A stretch of DNA of 64,000 nt from contig NZ_CP154845.1 in assembly GCF_047302285.1 (NCBI RefSeq), positions 4,030,001 to 4,094,000 on the forward strand, in the 5' to 3' direction. Source of the DNA: Robertmurraya sp047302285. GTDB lineage: Bacteria > Bacillota > Bacilli > Bacillales > Cytobacillaceae. The translations under genes and the position numbers were made by a program. This document shows, one piece after another, positions 8,589-17,792 of the stretch. Position 1 is the first letter of the stretch, and the number at the start of each line of letters is the position of its first letter. The notes below the pieces were generated by a model. It was given only the letters and a program-made list of their open reading frames with translations. It had not been told where the DNA came from and did no database searches.

Positions 8589-9365
8589 TTATTTTACTGC
8601 TTTCCAAATTGTCCATCTATCTTTTTCAATTAAGTTATTTTCAGTTGAAATTGATTCATCTATATAATTAATTAATAAGTTTAATTCCTTATCGTCTAAT
8701 TCGTGTAAAATACTTCTCCCTGCTCTTTCACTCAAGTCTTTTAGTAATTGCTCTTTATTCTTATAGACTTTTCTTGTTTCCCACAACTGAACTTCTTGAA
8801 GTTCTCTAAATCCAACTTGCTTTAGAGTATTTAATACAAAATGGCTGGTGTATCTGCGTTTAGTCTCTTTCTCAATTAATTGTGGATATAGTTCAAAGAA
8901 ATATCCTCTAATATTACTTTCATTACCTTTTAATAGGCAATCTTCAGGTGTACGGTCTTGAATAATATAAATGCCATTGTCCTTCAACAGTCTATATGAC
9001 TCTTCAATGCATTTTTGTAAATCATATATATGATGTATCAATGCTCTTTCAAGAAGTAAATTGTAATCGTTACTTTTTAAGCCCGTATGGAGGGCATCAC
9101 CTTGCTCAAATACTATGTTTTGATACTCTTTACAGTATTCTCTTGCACCTTTAAGTATTTCTTCGGAAAAATCGACTCCAGTAACAGAAATCGCTCCCAT
9201 ATCAGATAGTACCTTAGAATAAATTCCACCACCACATCCTATATCCAACGCCTTGGAGATATCGTTGAACTGTGCCAAGCCCTTTATAGCATTAACCCAC
9301 GAAATATCTGCTTTTCGAGTTGAATAAGTATTACGATTTTTCTCATTATGAAAATCAATCCCCAC
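8589..9365 (-). CDS. Class I SAM-dependent methyltransferase
   Basis: About 258 residues. Motif I of the SAM-binding fold is LDIGCGGGIYSKVL (about 41-54 from the chosen start), motif II VTGVDFSEEIL follows, and LLERALIHHI is the region after motif III. The C-terminal half contains SERAGRSILHELDD, giving a UbiE/BioC-like general layout. The GTG at 9365 is chosen over the ATG at 9383 because GGGGGA sits 5 bases upstream and the product then begins with the GIDFHNEKNR typical of close relatives. The acceptor substrate is unknown. Confidence 0.85.
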   Translation of the reverse strand: MGIDFHNEKNRNTYSTRKADISWVNAIKGLAQFNDISKALDIGCGGGIYSKVLSDMGAISVTGVDFSEEILKGAREYCKEYQNIVFEQGDALHTGLKSNDYNLLLERALIHHIYDLQKCIEESYRLLKDNGIYIIQDRTPEDCLLKGNESNIRGYFFELYPQLIEKETKRRYTSHFVLNTLKQVGFRELQEVQLWETRKVYKNKEQLLKDLSERAGRSILHELDDKELNLLINYIDESISTENNLIEKDRWTIWKAVK

Positions 9366-9624
9366 TAAAATCCCCCATTTCAACTTCAGACCATTTCATT
9401 AGGAAGGTTTAATTACATTAGCATCGAATTCATTAGCAATACCTTCTATCTCCAATTTTATACCGAAGGATCAATAAGTAAATATTATAATAATTATTAT
9501 CAAACATAAGTTTTTCTTATAATTCGTTCACTTACTATTCAACTATGGAGCAGTTTAGTTCTATAACTTCTGTAAAAGGGACATTTCTCCTTCTTTAAGC
9601 AATGCCCCCGTTTGTAAAATAACC

Positions 9625-10437
9625 TCAATTGCTTGGTTTACTTCCTAATTCGTTAATGTCAACAAACCATGATAAGATTGTCGTGCTATCACGGACATTA
9701 TTCTTCTTTATTTCCTCCAACAACTTCCGTACACTTTCATCATCAGTAAAATTACCAAATGGTCTAAATATTTCAATTGGATTATTAAAATTTGTGTTAG
9801 GACATTCTATAAGCCCGTCAGTAGTTAAAAATAGATGATTTCTTCCTTGTCTAAGTTCTTTTGTTCCTGAACTGAAACAAGGTACTTCTAATTCAAAAGT
9901 ATTCACTTTTCCAATCCATTCATAGAAGCTACGATGGTTTTGTTGGTATTCATTTAGGGCAGATAACTCTGGATGATCTAAATAAAGTACGCAATCGCCA
10001 ACTGAGAACCACCAAAGAAATTTAGATTTTCTCACAACACATAAGAAGGCCGTTTCTCCTTGTACATTTCTACAAGCTTCTTTAAAATTCTTGCTATCAA
10101 AAGTAGCCAAAAATAGTTTATAAAGATGTTCATAGGATTCCCTAGGTGAAAAAGCAAGTAAGTTTTTGATGTTATCCTTTAAGGATTGAATAGTTGCCAC
10201 TATTAATTCAGCACTTTCAGCTGTAGAATGCGCATCTAAAAGCACTACAAACTCATAATCTGAATTCTCATTAACCCATACCATACAGCCATCTTCATTT
10301 TTATATTGACCAGCAGTTGAATTCCCTCCAAAACGTCCTAAAACCATATGACTTATCATATAAACATTTACTTCATCTATAAAATTTTCTTGGCTTCCAA
10401 TCCATGTGTATTCAACCGTATTATCCGTTTTATTCAT
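9625..10437 (-). CDS. PP2C-like protein phosphatase domain protein
   Basis: 270 residues with PP2C-family features in order: GGNSTAGQYKNEDGC (residues about 38-52, the first metal-binding Asp), VVLLDAHS (in place of DGHG), GETAFLCVVR, WFSVGDCVLYL, and the C-terminal LFLTTDGLIE followed by DDESVRKLLEE and VRDSTTILSWFVD. The acidic residues for two metal ions appear retained. It begins inside the end of the HIT gene (8-bp overlap), so the two are translated from one message. That message is preceded by a T-box leader. The protein substrate is unknown. Confidence 0.8.
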   Translation of the reverse strand: MNKTDNTVEYTWIGSQENFIDEVNVYMISHMVLGRFGGNSTAGQYKNEDGCMVWVNENSDYEFVVLLDAHSTAESAELIVATIQSLKDNIKNLLAFSPRESYEHLYKLFLATFDSKNFKEACRNVQGETAFLCVVRKSKFLWWFSVGDCVLYLDHPELSALNEYQQNHRSFYEWIGKVNTFELEVPCFSSGTKELRQGRNHLFLTTDGLIECPNTNFNNPIEIFRPFGNFTDDESVRKLLEEIKKNNVRDSTTILSWFVDINELGSKPSN

Positions 10438-10882
10438 ATGGATTCGTCTCTAAATAATTTTTGATTCTATTGCACAATTGCATCACTTCATTCTCCTCTC
10501 CCATTCTAGCATTTGGAGAGTCATAGACTGCAAAAGGACCCCAATATCGTTCAGGAGTGTTTGGATAGCGAGCAACCAAATGCATATGAAGATGAGGAAC
10601 TGCATTACCGGACACAAGAGCATATACATGCTCAGCTTTTTCAACTTCTTTAAGAGCTCTACTTAATCTTGCCATAATTACCCCAAATGCTTTGGCTTCT
10701 TCTGAATTCATTTCGGCAAGAGTAGGGACATGCCTCTTCAAGTCAATCATTAAATGGCCTAGATAGTTTGGTTTTCCATCATTATCAATATGACCAACAT
10801 AAATATGTTTGTCTTCAAAAATGATATTTCCAGCTACTTTAATGGTTCCATTATGTTTATTACAAATAAAACACTCTTCCAT
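10430..10882 (-). CDS. HIT family nucleotide hydrolase/transferase
   Basis: 150 residues of the histidine triad superfamily. The active-site motif is HLHMHL (His97, His99, His101) after GNAVP, and an N-terminal CxxC (Cys4, Cys7) resembles the zinc-binding end of some HIT proteins. Characterised HIT enzymes cleave nucleotidyl bonds, including AMP-amine and aminoacyl-AMP substrates. The start ATG follows GGGGGA at 10889-10894. The gene overlaps the PP2C gene by 8 bp and is the first gene after the T-box terminator, so its expression probably depends on tRNA charging. That link is inference from layout. Confidence 0.9.
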   Translation of the reverse strand: MEECFICNKHNGTIKVAGNIIFEDKHIYVGHIDNDGKPNYLGHLMIDLKRHVPTLAEMNSEEAKAFGVIMARLSRALKEVEKAEHVYALVSGNAVPHLHMHLVARYPNTPERYWGPFAVYDSPNARMGEENEVMQLCNRIKNYLETNPYE

Positions 10883-10916
10883 AAAATTTCCCCCGTATCC
10901 GTTTTAATATTTTTTA

Positions 10917-11130
10917 GTAAAAAAAATCCTATCATCTCATAAAGAGACGACAGGATTAACCCTAACGCGATACCACTCTTCTTGGTTTGTTTAAAATATT
11001 TGAACAAACCTTCTCAATTACTTCTTTACGAGAGTAAACCGTTTAGACTTACATATCAGTCTAACCACTCATAGGCGAGTTGGGGACTTTATTGACTACC
11101 TTTTCAGCAAATGGTAGCTCTCTATACAAT
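10917..11130 (-). ncRNA. T-box riboswitch (probably leucine-responsive)
   Basis: On the minus strand the leader shows the T-box parts in order: AGAGAG at the base of stem I (11118-11123), a GCTGAAAAGG region, a specifier loop with CTC (11077-11079) nine bases before the end of the conserved GAG, a closing CTCTCG, the T-box AGAGTGGTATCGCG (10966-10979), and a terminator hairpin (10925-10957) with a T run. By position the specifier is CUC, a leucine codon. The UGGU bulge would pair with a tRNA 3' end ACCA, which agrees with tRNA-Leu. The only gene downstream is the HIT gene. Confidence 0.85.
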
Positions 11131-11296
11131 AAAGGTTCCTTAATACTCCTAATCATTGTGTTTATATTATGCGAAATTTTTTTAATCATACAATACACTA
11201 AACATTCAGTCAACTTTTTCCATGGAACTAACTTGCCATTAGTTTACGTGCAAATTTTCACATCTTTATTTCTAACACATACCGTCATTGGAAAAT

Positions 11297-11935
11297 TCAG
11301 ATAAGACTTTTCTCTACATAATTAAAAAACACAATTATTTTCAACCACAAAAAATCATAATAAAAAATTAGAACTGAGCCTAATAAGAAGCAGTTTTCGT
11401 TTAATGAACCAAATGACCTTTTAAAATTATACTCATTTTTTAGCCCTTGATAACTTGTTGCTATTCTTATCTGCTCTTCGGTTAACTTTTCTTTATTCCA
11501 GTACATATGCATTAAGCTGTAATCAAATACTTCTTTTAATTTAATAAATAGTGGAAGTTTATCTAACATTTCTTGGGACAAGTCATCTTCCTCTTGGTAT
11601 CCTTCGATGATTGCTTTTGTAATACCCCTTCCAAATTCAACTATGTTGCCCCCTCCGACAAACGAATACTCAATTGCACTATATATCGTTATTGCTAACT
11701 TGAAAATCAACCATTGACAGTTTTAAATCATGATCAACTAATATATTCTCTAACCACAAATCACCATGTAACAACCCATAATTTGAGTGATCTTTTGGCA
11801 TGGTTTTGTTGATAAGACCTCTTGTGCAACATCTCTAATCGTTATCTCTTCCTCAGGTATGTATTTCAGAAAAGCATACTCCTCATTATCTTTATTGACA
11901 TAATAAAACAAGGGATGAACACTAAAAAGACCCGG
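11297..11935 (-). pseudogene. Broken APH-type phosphotransferase gene
   Basis: Fragments of one kinase gene lie in different frames. Reading from 11935 downwards gives FSVHPLFYYVNKDNEEYAF, then after a shift near 11790 PKDHSNYGLLHGDLWLENIL with the catalytic HGDxxxxN loop, then after another shift near 11710 a C-terminal helical part (11297-11710) with LPLFIKLKEVFDYSLMHMY. The N-terminal lobe is missing. Several frameshifts make it non-functional. It lies directly upstream of the T-box but has no obvious relation to it. Confidence 0.75.
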
Positions 11936-12009
11936 AAATCGTAAATGTTTATTTTTACGAAAACCGGATCTGAATCGGTAATGTTTATTTTGACTGGGAG
12001 GAGTTTATT

Positions 12010-13398
12010 TTAGTTAGACAACTTCAACACCAACTCCGTCACTACTTCCACATGAGCAGTCTGAGGAAACATGTCCACTGGTTGCATGTATTCAACCTTA
12101 TATTTTGGCGCTAGGACAGCAATATCCTTTGCTAAAGTAGATGGGTTACAAGAGACATACACAACTTTTTTTGGTTTTACTTGTAAAATGGTTTTCAAGA
12201 GTTGCTGATCCAATCCCGTCCGCGGTGGGTCGACGATCACCACATCTGGCCTCCATCCTTCCTTGACCCATTTCGGCATAACTTCTTCCGCTTTTCCAAC
12301 CACATATTGAGCGTGCTTGATATTATGACGTTTCGCATTTTTCTTTGCATCTTCAATTGATTCTCGAATGATGTCCATGCCACGAATTTCCCCTGCCTTG
12401 TCGGCAATCCATAAGCCAATCGTGCCCACACCGCAGTAGGCATCAACGACCTTTTCAGAACCAGTTAGTTTCGCAGCATCTTTGACCTCATTATAAAGTC
12501 TAATTGTTTGTTCAGGATTGAGCTGGAAAAAAGTCCTTGCTGATAGCTCAAATTGAAGGTCGCCTAGGGTCTCTTGAATAAATTCAGCACCTTCTAATGT
12601 CACAGATTCATCGCCAAAGATAAGGGAAGTCTTTTGACCATTTACGTTTTGGACGATTGACTTTACTTCTGGAACAGCTTGTTTAATTTTTTGAACGAGC
12701 ACTTCTTTTTGCGGAAGATTTTTTTGTGCTGTAATTAAGACGATTTGCAGTTCTCCTGTCTGAATTCCCACACGAGCAACAATGGTTCGAACCATCCCTT
12801 TTCTTGTCTTTTCATTATAAATCGGAATATTCAAATCCTGTAAAATTCGTTTTACCGCTTCTGTTGCCTTATTTGTAAGCGGATGCTGGACGACGCATTG
12901 CTGGATATTGACAAGCTTATGAGAATTAATTCCGTATAGTCCAGCAAGTATTTGTCCATCTCGACTACCTACTTGGAATTGACTTTTGTTGCGATAATTC
13001 CATGGATCATCCATCCCGATTGTTTCACGAATGTCCATTTGCGCTACTGGCAATTTCGTATGTCGCTCAAGAGACTGAATCACAATATCTCGCTTTTCCT
13101 TCAGCTGCTGATCATAGCGTAAATGCTGAAGCTGACACCCTCCGCATTCCTCATAAACAGGACATGGGGGCTGGACACGAAAAGGCGACTTCTTTCTAAT
13201 TTTTTTGATCCGACCTTCGGCAAACTTTGGTTGTACTTTTGTTGCCTCTACCACAACTTCTTCTCCGGGCAATGCGCCAGGGACAAACACGACCTGTCGC
13301 TTGAAATAACCGACTCCTTCTCCATTAATCCCGAGACGCTTAATCGTCAACGGAAATGTCTGCTTTGGCTGTATTTTCACTGTTTGTTCTTTTTTCAT
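12010..13398 (-). CDS. rlmD: 23S rRNA (uracil-C5)-methyltransferase RlmD/RlmCD
   Basis: About 462 residues. An N-terminal TRAM domain (about 10-65) precedes a [4Fe-4S] site with Cys79, Cys85 and Cys88 (CPVYEECGGC) and a fourth cysteine near 168. The C-terminal Rossmann methyltransferase shows VVDAYCGVGTIGLW, VIVDPPRTGLD and the catalytic VYVSCNPSTLAKD. In Bacillus this family methylates two uridines of 23S rRNA. ATG 13398 is favoured by GGAG at good distance; the frame is open to 13413. It follows the glycosylase gene by about 34 bp and is likely in its operon. Confidence 0.95.
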   Translation of the reverse strand: MKKEQTVKIQPKQTFPLTIKRLGINGEGVGYFKRQVVFVPGALPGEEVVVEATKVQPKFAEGRIKKIRKKSPFRVQPPCPVYEECGGCQLQHLRYDQQLKEKRDIVIQSLERHTKLPVAQMDIRETIGMDDPWNYRNKSQFQVGSRDGQILAGLYGINSHKLVNIQQCVVQHPLTNKATEAVKRILQDLNIPIYNEKTRKGMVRTIVARVGIQTGELQIVLITAQKNLPQKEVLVQKIKQAVPEVKSIVQNVNGQKTSLIFGDESVTLEGAEFIQETLGDLQFELSARTFFQLNPEQTIRLYNEVKDAAKLTGSEKVVDAYCGVGTIGLWIADKAGEIRGMDIIRESIEDAKKNAKRHNIKHAQYVVGKAEEVMPKWVKEGWRPDVVIVDPPRTGLDQQLLKTILQVKPKKVVYVSCNPSTLAKDIAVLAPKYKVEYMQPVDMFPQTAHVEVVTELVLKLSN

Positions 13399-13432
13399 GT
13401 TGTTCATCTCCATCTATTCGTTCTACAATAAT

Positions 13433-14281
13433 TCACATAGCTTCTTCAATGCTTCTCCATAAATAGAGGGAGGCATAGCTTAAATACGGCTCCCAATCCT
13501 TTTTATAAAAGTCGATTTCGTCGGGTGTTGGCTTCCTTTCAAGGTTGTACAGCTTTTTCATCGCATTTTGCAAGCCTATATCGGCAACTGGAAAAAGATT
13601 CGGTCTTCCCAATCCGAACATCAGTAGGTTTTGCACCGTCCAAGGTCCAACTCCACGTAACTTAATTAACACTTTCATTATATCTTCATCAGATTTATCG
13701 TAGAGACTATTTAATTCAAGCTTCCCTTCCACGATTGCCTGAGCAATTCCAATCACATATTCTGCTTTCCGTCCGCTAAATTGAAGTTCTCGTAATTGCT
13801 CTACTTTTAGACTTGCCACTGTTTCAGGTTGTGGGTAAAAATAAACACCATCCACTTCAAAGCCAAATGTTTTTACAAACCTTTTTGTTAATGTATGGGC
13901 AAAAGATAAATTCAACTGTTGATGGATAATACACTTTAGAAGACAATTATAAGGATCAAAATCCAATACAAGGGGAGTGCCTCGATGCTGATCAAAAATC
14001 GGCTGAAGATCGGTTGTTTGAAAATGTTCATGAATTTCCGTTAATGAGCGATTCCATTGGAAAATGTGCGTTAATCTTTCCATGATCTCCTCATCCGCCT
14101 TTTCGATCTCGAATTCGGGCTCATCTGTTGTACCTACTGCTGTAACTTCAACGACCTGTGGCTCGCAGGTGATCATGAGCGGTACCTTAACGCTCCTTCT
14201 CACCTTGTCAATGGCATGAAGCGGATCAAGGGAAAGCCGCTCTAATACCAAATCAAAATTATATGGACCTGAAAATCGCAT
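13433..14281 (-). CDS. DNA-3-methyladenine glycosylase (AlkA/YfjP type)
   Basis: About 282 residues. The helix-hairpin-helix DNA-binding element is LIKLRGVGPWTVQNLL and the catalytic aspartate follows in FPVADIG, the arrangement of AlkA-type glycosylases that excise alkylated purines. The N-terminal part (MRFSGPYNFDLVLERLS) is the AlkA-like beta domain. The start at 14281 is chosen because AGGTGGG lies upstream; the longer frame to 14365 crosses the terminator hairpin of the preceding unit. It corresponds to B. subtilis yfjP by content and position near pdaA. Confidence 0.92.
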   Translation of the reverse strand: MRFSGPYNFDLVLERLSLDPLHAIDKVRRSVKVPLMITCEPQVVEVTAVGTTDEPEFEIEKADEEIMERLTHIFQWNRSLTEIHEHFQTTDLQPIFDQHRGTPLVLDFDPYNCLLKCIIHQQLNLSFAHTLTKRFVKTFGFEVDGVYFYPQPETVASLKVEQLRELQFSGRKAEYVIGIAQAIVEGKLELNSLYDKSDEDIMKVLIKLRGVGPWTVQNLLMFGLGRPNLFPVADIGLQNAMKKLYNLERKPTPDEIDFYKKDWEPYLSYASLYLWRSIEEAM

Positions 14282-14336
14282 GCTAATCCCACCTACATAA
14301 TTTGCTCGTATTATAGCATTTTTTGATATGAAATAC

Positions 14337-14364
14337 GAAAAAAGCCCCTCACTAAAGAAGGGCA
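14337..14364 (-). terminator. Terminator between pdaA and the glycosylase gene
   Basis: On the minus strand GCCC TTCT pairs with AGGGGC around TTAGTG and is followed by six T's. It isolates the glycosylase-rlmD unit from upstream transcription. Confidence 0.6.
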
Positions 14365-14379
14365 TCTTATCTTCCGAAA

Positions 14380-14590
14380 ATAAAAGGAAAATTTCCTGTT
14401 ATATGCCTCAATGGCGCTCATTTCGGGGAAAATAAGGGAAGTTTTTCCGCTTACGCATGCGATAATCGCCTTTCTTCATGTTTTTCAAGTCGATAGGCGG
14501 AATTTCTTCCTCTATTTATGCTATTCCTATGGTTATTTTACTAGTAAGCGGAATTTCTCCTTTTATCTCCATTCAACCATGTCCGTTATA
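14380..14590. repeat. Dispersed intergenic repeat patch, copy A
   Basis: This spacer is built of short related modules: TTTCCTGTTAT, GGGGAAAATAAGGGAAG, TTTTTCCGCTTA and AAGCGGAATTTCTCC. The same modules, in the same order at the start, recur at 58980-59210, about 44 kb away. No protein frame explains them. They look like an imperfect, degenerating intergenic repeat family. Confidence 0.6.
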
Positions 14591-14614
14591 ACTCGAAAAC
14601 GAACGAAAAGACGT

Positions 14615-15427
14615 TCAATTCTGGTGGGTCTTTTTCTTTGAAAATAACATCGGATTTTTCGTTGATTTTCTTTTTGTAAGATCGTCTAGACTTTTAAATG
14701 TATAACCTTTCTTTTTCAAATCTTGAATCGCCTGTTCCAAAGCATCGGCATTGTCTTTCGAAACGGTATGCAGGAGGATAATGGCACCAGGATGGATCTG
14801 TCTCATGATGTTATCATAGGCATATTGTGCTCCTTTTTGTTGGTCAATCTTCCAATCAACAAAAGCAACAGACCACATCACATGTGTGTAGCCTTCTTCT
14901 TTTGCTAGTTGTAACGTTCGCTCGCTCAAAATCCCTCGTGGAGGACGAAGATAGACCATATTTTTAATCCCAGTAATTTCCTCCGTCTTTGCACGTACCT
15001 TTTCCAGCTCCCTTTTTAAACGGTCATCATCCACCTTTGTTAAATCTGGATGATAATAAGAATGGTTACCAATGATGTGACCTTCCTTCGCCATTCTCTT
15101 TACTAATTCTGGCTGGCTTTCTAAATAATGACCGGTGACAAAGAAAGTTGCAGGCACTTTTTCACTTTTTAAAACATCTAGGAATTTTGCTGTATAGCCA
15201 TTTTCATAACCATTATCAAAAGTTAAATAAATATCCTTCGTATCCGAATCTCCTTTATAAAAAGCATCATATTTATCTAATAGCTCATCTAGCTCTTTAC
15301 CTGCTTCAGCTGGTTGCTCATCTTTTCCCTTTTTAAAGCCCCATTGAACGGGAGCATTGCTTACACTTGCAAATGCTGGTGTCGCAACAAGCAGAAACAT
15401 GAATAACAAACCTATATATCGTCTCAT
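14615..15427 (-). CDS. pdaA: Peptidoglycan N-acetylmuramic acid deacetylase PdaA
   Basis: 270 residues with a signal peptide (MRRYIGLLFMFLLVATPAFA, cleavage after about residue 20) and a polysaccharide deacetylase (NodB) domain. The active-site motif is YLTFDNGYENG, with Asn in the place of the second Asp as in PdaA proteins; IGNHSYYHPD supplies the metal-binding histidines, and LRPPRG and ILLHTVS complete the set. PdaA makes the muramic delta-lactam of the spore cortex, needed for germination. AGGAGG precedes the ATG. The locus agrees with B. subtilis yfjS (pdaA). Confidence 0.95.
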   Translation of the reverse strand: MRRYIGLLFMFLLVATPAFASVSNAPVQWGFKKGKDEQPAEAGKELDELLDKYDAFYKGDSDTKDIYLTFDNGYENGYTAKFLDVLKSEKVPATFFVTGHYLESQPELVKRMAKEGHIIGNHSYYHPDLTKVDDDRLKRELEKVRAKTEEITGIKNMVYLRPPRGILSERTLQLAKEEGYTHVMWSVAFVDWKIDQQKGAQYAYDNIMRQIHPGAIILLHTVSKDNADALEQAIQDLKKKGYTFKSLDDLTKRKSTKNPMLFSKKKTHQN

Positions 15428-15502
15428 TAAAACCGTCCTCCTAACACTTTTTCCTTATTTTTTGTTAGAAGATCCTAAAAGATGATTTACAGTTATTAAC
15501 AT

Positions 15503-16741
15503 TTATTGTGAAACTTTATGTTCTTCTGTCTTCACAATGGTTTGATCGTTAAGTTTTTCAAAAATCGGATGCATCCAGCAAATTAAATTTGTTATGATCG
15601 TCAACATTCCTAATACCGCAAACAAAAGAGGGATCGAAAAGACTTCTGCAAACACCCCACCTAAAGCAGCGCCAAATGGGATCCCTGCTTGTGCGAGTAA
15701 AATTCGCACAGAAAAGACTCTTCCTCTCAAATGATCAGGTACTCTTTGCTGATATAATGTCGTATTATTGATATTAAAAATGATCGCGAACAATCCTTGC
15801 CCGAAAGAAAAGACGAGCGCGACCCAATAATAAGGTGTCCAAGCTAAGCCGAGTAAAAATAGGCCATTCATAAATAAGGAGCCGAGCATGACCCGCTTTC
15901 GATTTTTCGGTTCTTTTAATGTCCCTGTTAATAATGAGCCACCGACCATCCCAAGGGAGAAGGCTGATGTGAAAAGTCCGTATTGAAAGGCCGTGCCTCC
16001 TAATTCATCGGTGATATAAGGTAAGAACATCGGCTGTGCAGCCCCTGAACTGAAATTGATGAACATCATCATGACGCCGACCCAGAACAATACAGGGTAA
16101 ATACGGAAAAATTGGAGCCCTTCTTTAAATTGGACAAACCAGCTTTCTCTTTGTTCCACCTTTTCCTTCTTCGAACTCGGGTTCATCATTAATAATACGC
16201 CCGCAATTCCTAAGGCAGAAATGAGGACAAAAAGAACCAATTCCACACTAAAGGCAGAAATCAATATTCCTCCTAATGTTGGACCTAATAAGGTCATGAG
16301 CTGCCCAGTTCCTTCTAAAATAGAGTTCCCTTTTGTTAATTTATCTTTTGGTAAAATATCGGCAACATACGCCATACTTGCTGGGTAAAATAAAGGCTGC
16401 GCTAAACCAATTGCGATCGAAACGAGATACAAATGCCACGATTGCAGAAGACCTAACGGCAATAAAATAATCGGAATGAGAAAAACAGCAGCTCGAAACC
16501 ACTCCGAAAAAATCATCACCTTTTTACGATCCCACCTATCTAAATATGGACCTGCGAACATTTGAATAATAATATTTGGCAGCATGAACGATAACCAAAT
16601 ACTGCCCATCGCCATCTTCGATCCTGTCATTTCATAGACAAGCCACGAGATCGAAAACGTTGCAAACGTGCTTCCTAAACTAGAGGCTGCTAACGCCAAC
16701 CAAAGAAATACAAATTTCCGCTCCAAAAATAACTCCTTCAT
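15503..16741 (-). CDS. MFS transporter
   Basis: 412 residues with about twelve hydrophobic segments. The loop between segments 2 and 3 carries GPYLDRWDRKKVM, the Major Facilitator signature, and the second half begins near 220 with a VGVMMMFINF segment. It resembles the enterobactin-exporter/DHA3-type MFS group of Bacillus. GGGGGAAGAGGG precedes the ATG. It lies 11 bp behind an ArsR-family gene and is almost certainly controlled with it. The exported compound is unknown. Confidence 0.9.
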   Translation of the reverse strand: MKELFLERKFVFLWLALAASSLGSTFATFSISWLVYEMTGSKMAMGSIWLSFMLPNIIIQMFAGPYLDRWDRKKVMIFSEWFRAAVFLIPIILLPLGLLQSWHLYLVSIAIGLAQPLFYPASMAYVADILPKDKLTKGNSILEGTGQLMTLLGPTLGGILISAFSVELVLFVLISALGIAGVLLMMNPSSKKEKVEQRESWFVQFKEGLQFFRIYPVLFWVGVMMMFINFSSGAAQPMFLPYITDELGGTAFQYGLFTSAFSLGMVGGSLLTGTLKEPKNRKRVMLGSLFMNGLFLLGLAWTPYYWVALVFSFGQGLFAIIFNINNTTLYQQRVPDHLRGRVFSVRILLAQAGIPFGAALGGVFAEVFSIPLLFAVLGMLTIITNLICWMHPIFEKLNDQTIVKTEEHKVSQ

Positions 16742-16752
16742 CCCTCTTCCCC

Positions 16753-17676
16753 CTACTCCCTATTCGGTTTTAAAAATTGCTGAAAATCCTCAAAAATATC
16801 CCTTAATCCCTCTTCCCTTAGGCGAAAACGTTCTGAAGAATGCGGAGACATAATGACTTGAACTAATCCAGCTGCCCGCAAAATAACTAAATGATGATGC
16901 ACTGTACTTTTCGCAAGACCAATAAACTTTACGATGTCTGTAAAACTGCGTTCATGTTGAACAAGATATCGAAGAATTTGCAGACGGCTTTTATCTGACA
17001 AAGCCACACTCCTTCTCATCAAGTTTGGCGAAGGCTCTTCAGTCGTAGGGATTAGATCAACTGGATAACCATAAAAATGAATATGTTGATAATGGGAAAA
17101 CGTGTTGATCGGACTAGCGTGGTACACAGGATAAAGAACGACCTTCTTTACGTCCGTAAATCCTCTCAGAAGCAGTCCATTCGTAACTTTCTCGACAAAT
17201 TCAATTGAGTGATCATTGTCTAACTGGTCTAACTTTTGCTTGGAATCCATTTCTAATGCGGAAAGGATGTTGGGGTCTATATGTTGAAAGTATTCTTCAT
17301 TCCAGTTTTGCAGTATCTGAAGACTATTTTGAAAGGTACCCTGATAGGAAGCTAGTTTATCTTCTGGAACATGTAAATGCTTTATCGAGTAGTCTATTAC
17401 TTCATTTTCTTCTGTTCTGAGAAGTACTTGAATGATTTGCTCAATCGCTAAATTCTTTAATTCCATGCCAAAAATGTACTCATATAAAAGGCCTAGCCCC
17501 TCCTTTTGCTCAGATTCTAAAACAGCTGCAAACTCATGACTTAGTTTTTTCTTAGTCTCGTTCCTCCACTTTGTCCCCAACTCAACCTTTTTATAAAAAC
17601 TAGGCTGAACATAGACATTTAGACTATTTAGTAGTTCATACACAGGATGAAAACGTAATTCGATCGAAAAAGACAT
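16753..17676 (-). CDS. ArsR family transcriptional regulator (long form)
   Basis: 307 residues. The C-terminal quarter (about 210-300) is an ArsR winged helix: SLSD-type LSDKSRLQILRYLVQHERS, then FIGLAKSTVHHHLVILRAAGL as recognition helices. The larger N-terminal part has no motif I recognise and may bind the signal; no metal-binding cysteine cluster is seen. It is the first gene of a two-gene unit with the MFS transporter, the typical layout of a self-regulated efflux operon. Confidence 0.85.
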   Translation of the reverse strand: MSFSIELRFHPVYELLNSLNVYVQPSFYKKVELGTKWRNETKKKLSHEFAAVLESEQKEGLGLLYEYIFGMELKNLAIEQIIQVLLRTEENEVIDYSIKHLHVPEDKLASYQGTFQNSLQILQNWNEEYFQHIDPNILSALEMDSKQKLDQLDNDHSIEFVEKVTNGLLLRGFTDVKKVVLYPVYHASPINTFSHYQHIHFYGYPVDLIPTTEEPSPNLMRRSVALSDKSRLQILRYLVQHERSFTDIVKFIGLAKSTVHHHLVILRAAGLVQVIMSPHSSERFRLREEGLRDIFEDFQQFLKPNRE

Positions 17677-17756
17677 TTATTGTTCGACTCCCATCTAACT
17701 ATTTAGTTCGATTATAACCGAACTATTTTGAAAAATACAATATTTTTTCATAAAAA

Positions 17757-17787
17757 AACAAACGCTCATTTTTATAAGCGTTTGTTT
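17757..17787 (-). terminator. Terminator after cueP
   Basis: AAACAAACGCT pairs with AGCGTTTGTTT around CATTTTTATA, with T runs on both strands; it can end cueP from the right. Confidence 0.8.
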
Positions 17788-17792
17788 TTGGA

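Noticed and set aside
11080..11304. Plus-strand 74-codon frame
   Set aside because: It runs through the T-box leader on the opposite strand and has no ribosome binding site or family likeness.
13123..13431. Plus-strand 102-codon frame
   Set aside because: It is the reverse of rlmD, whose frame has full family similarity.
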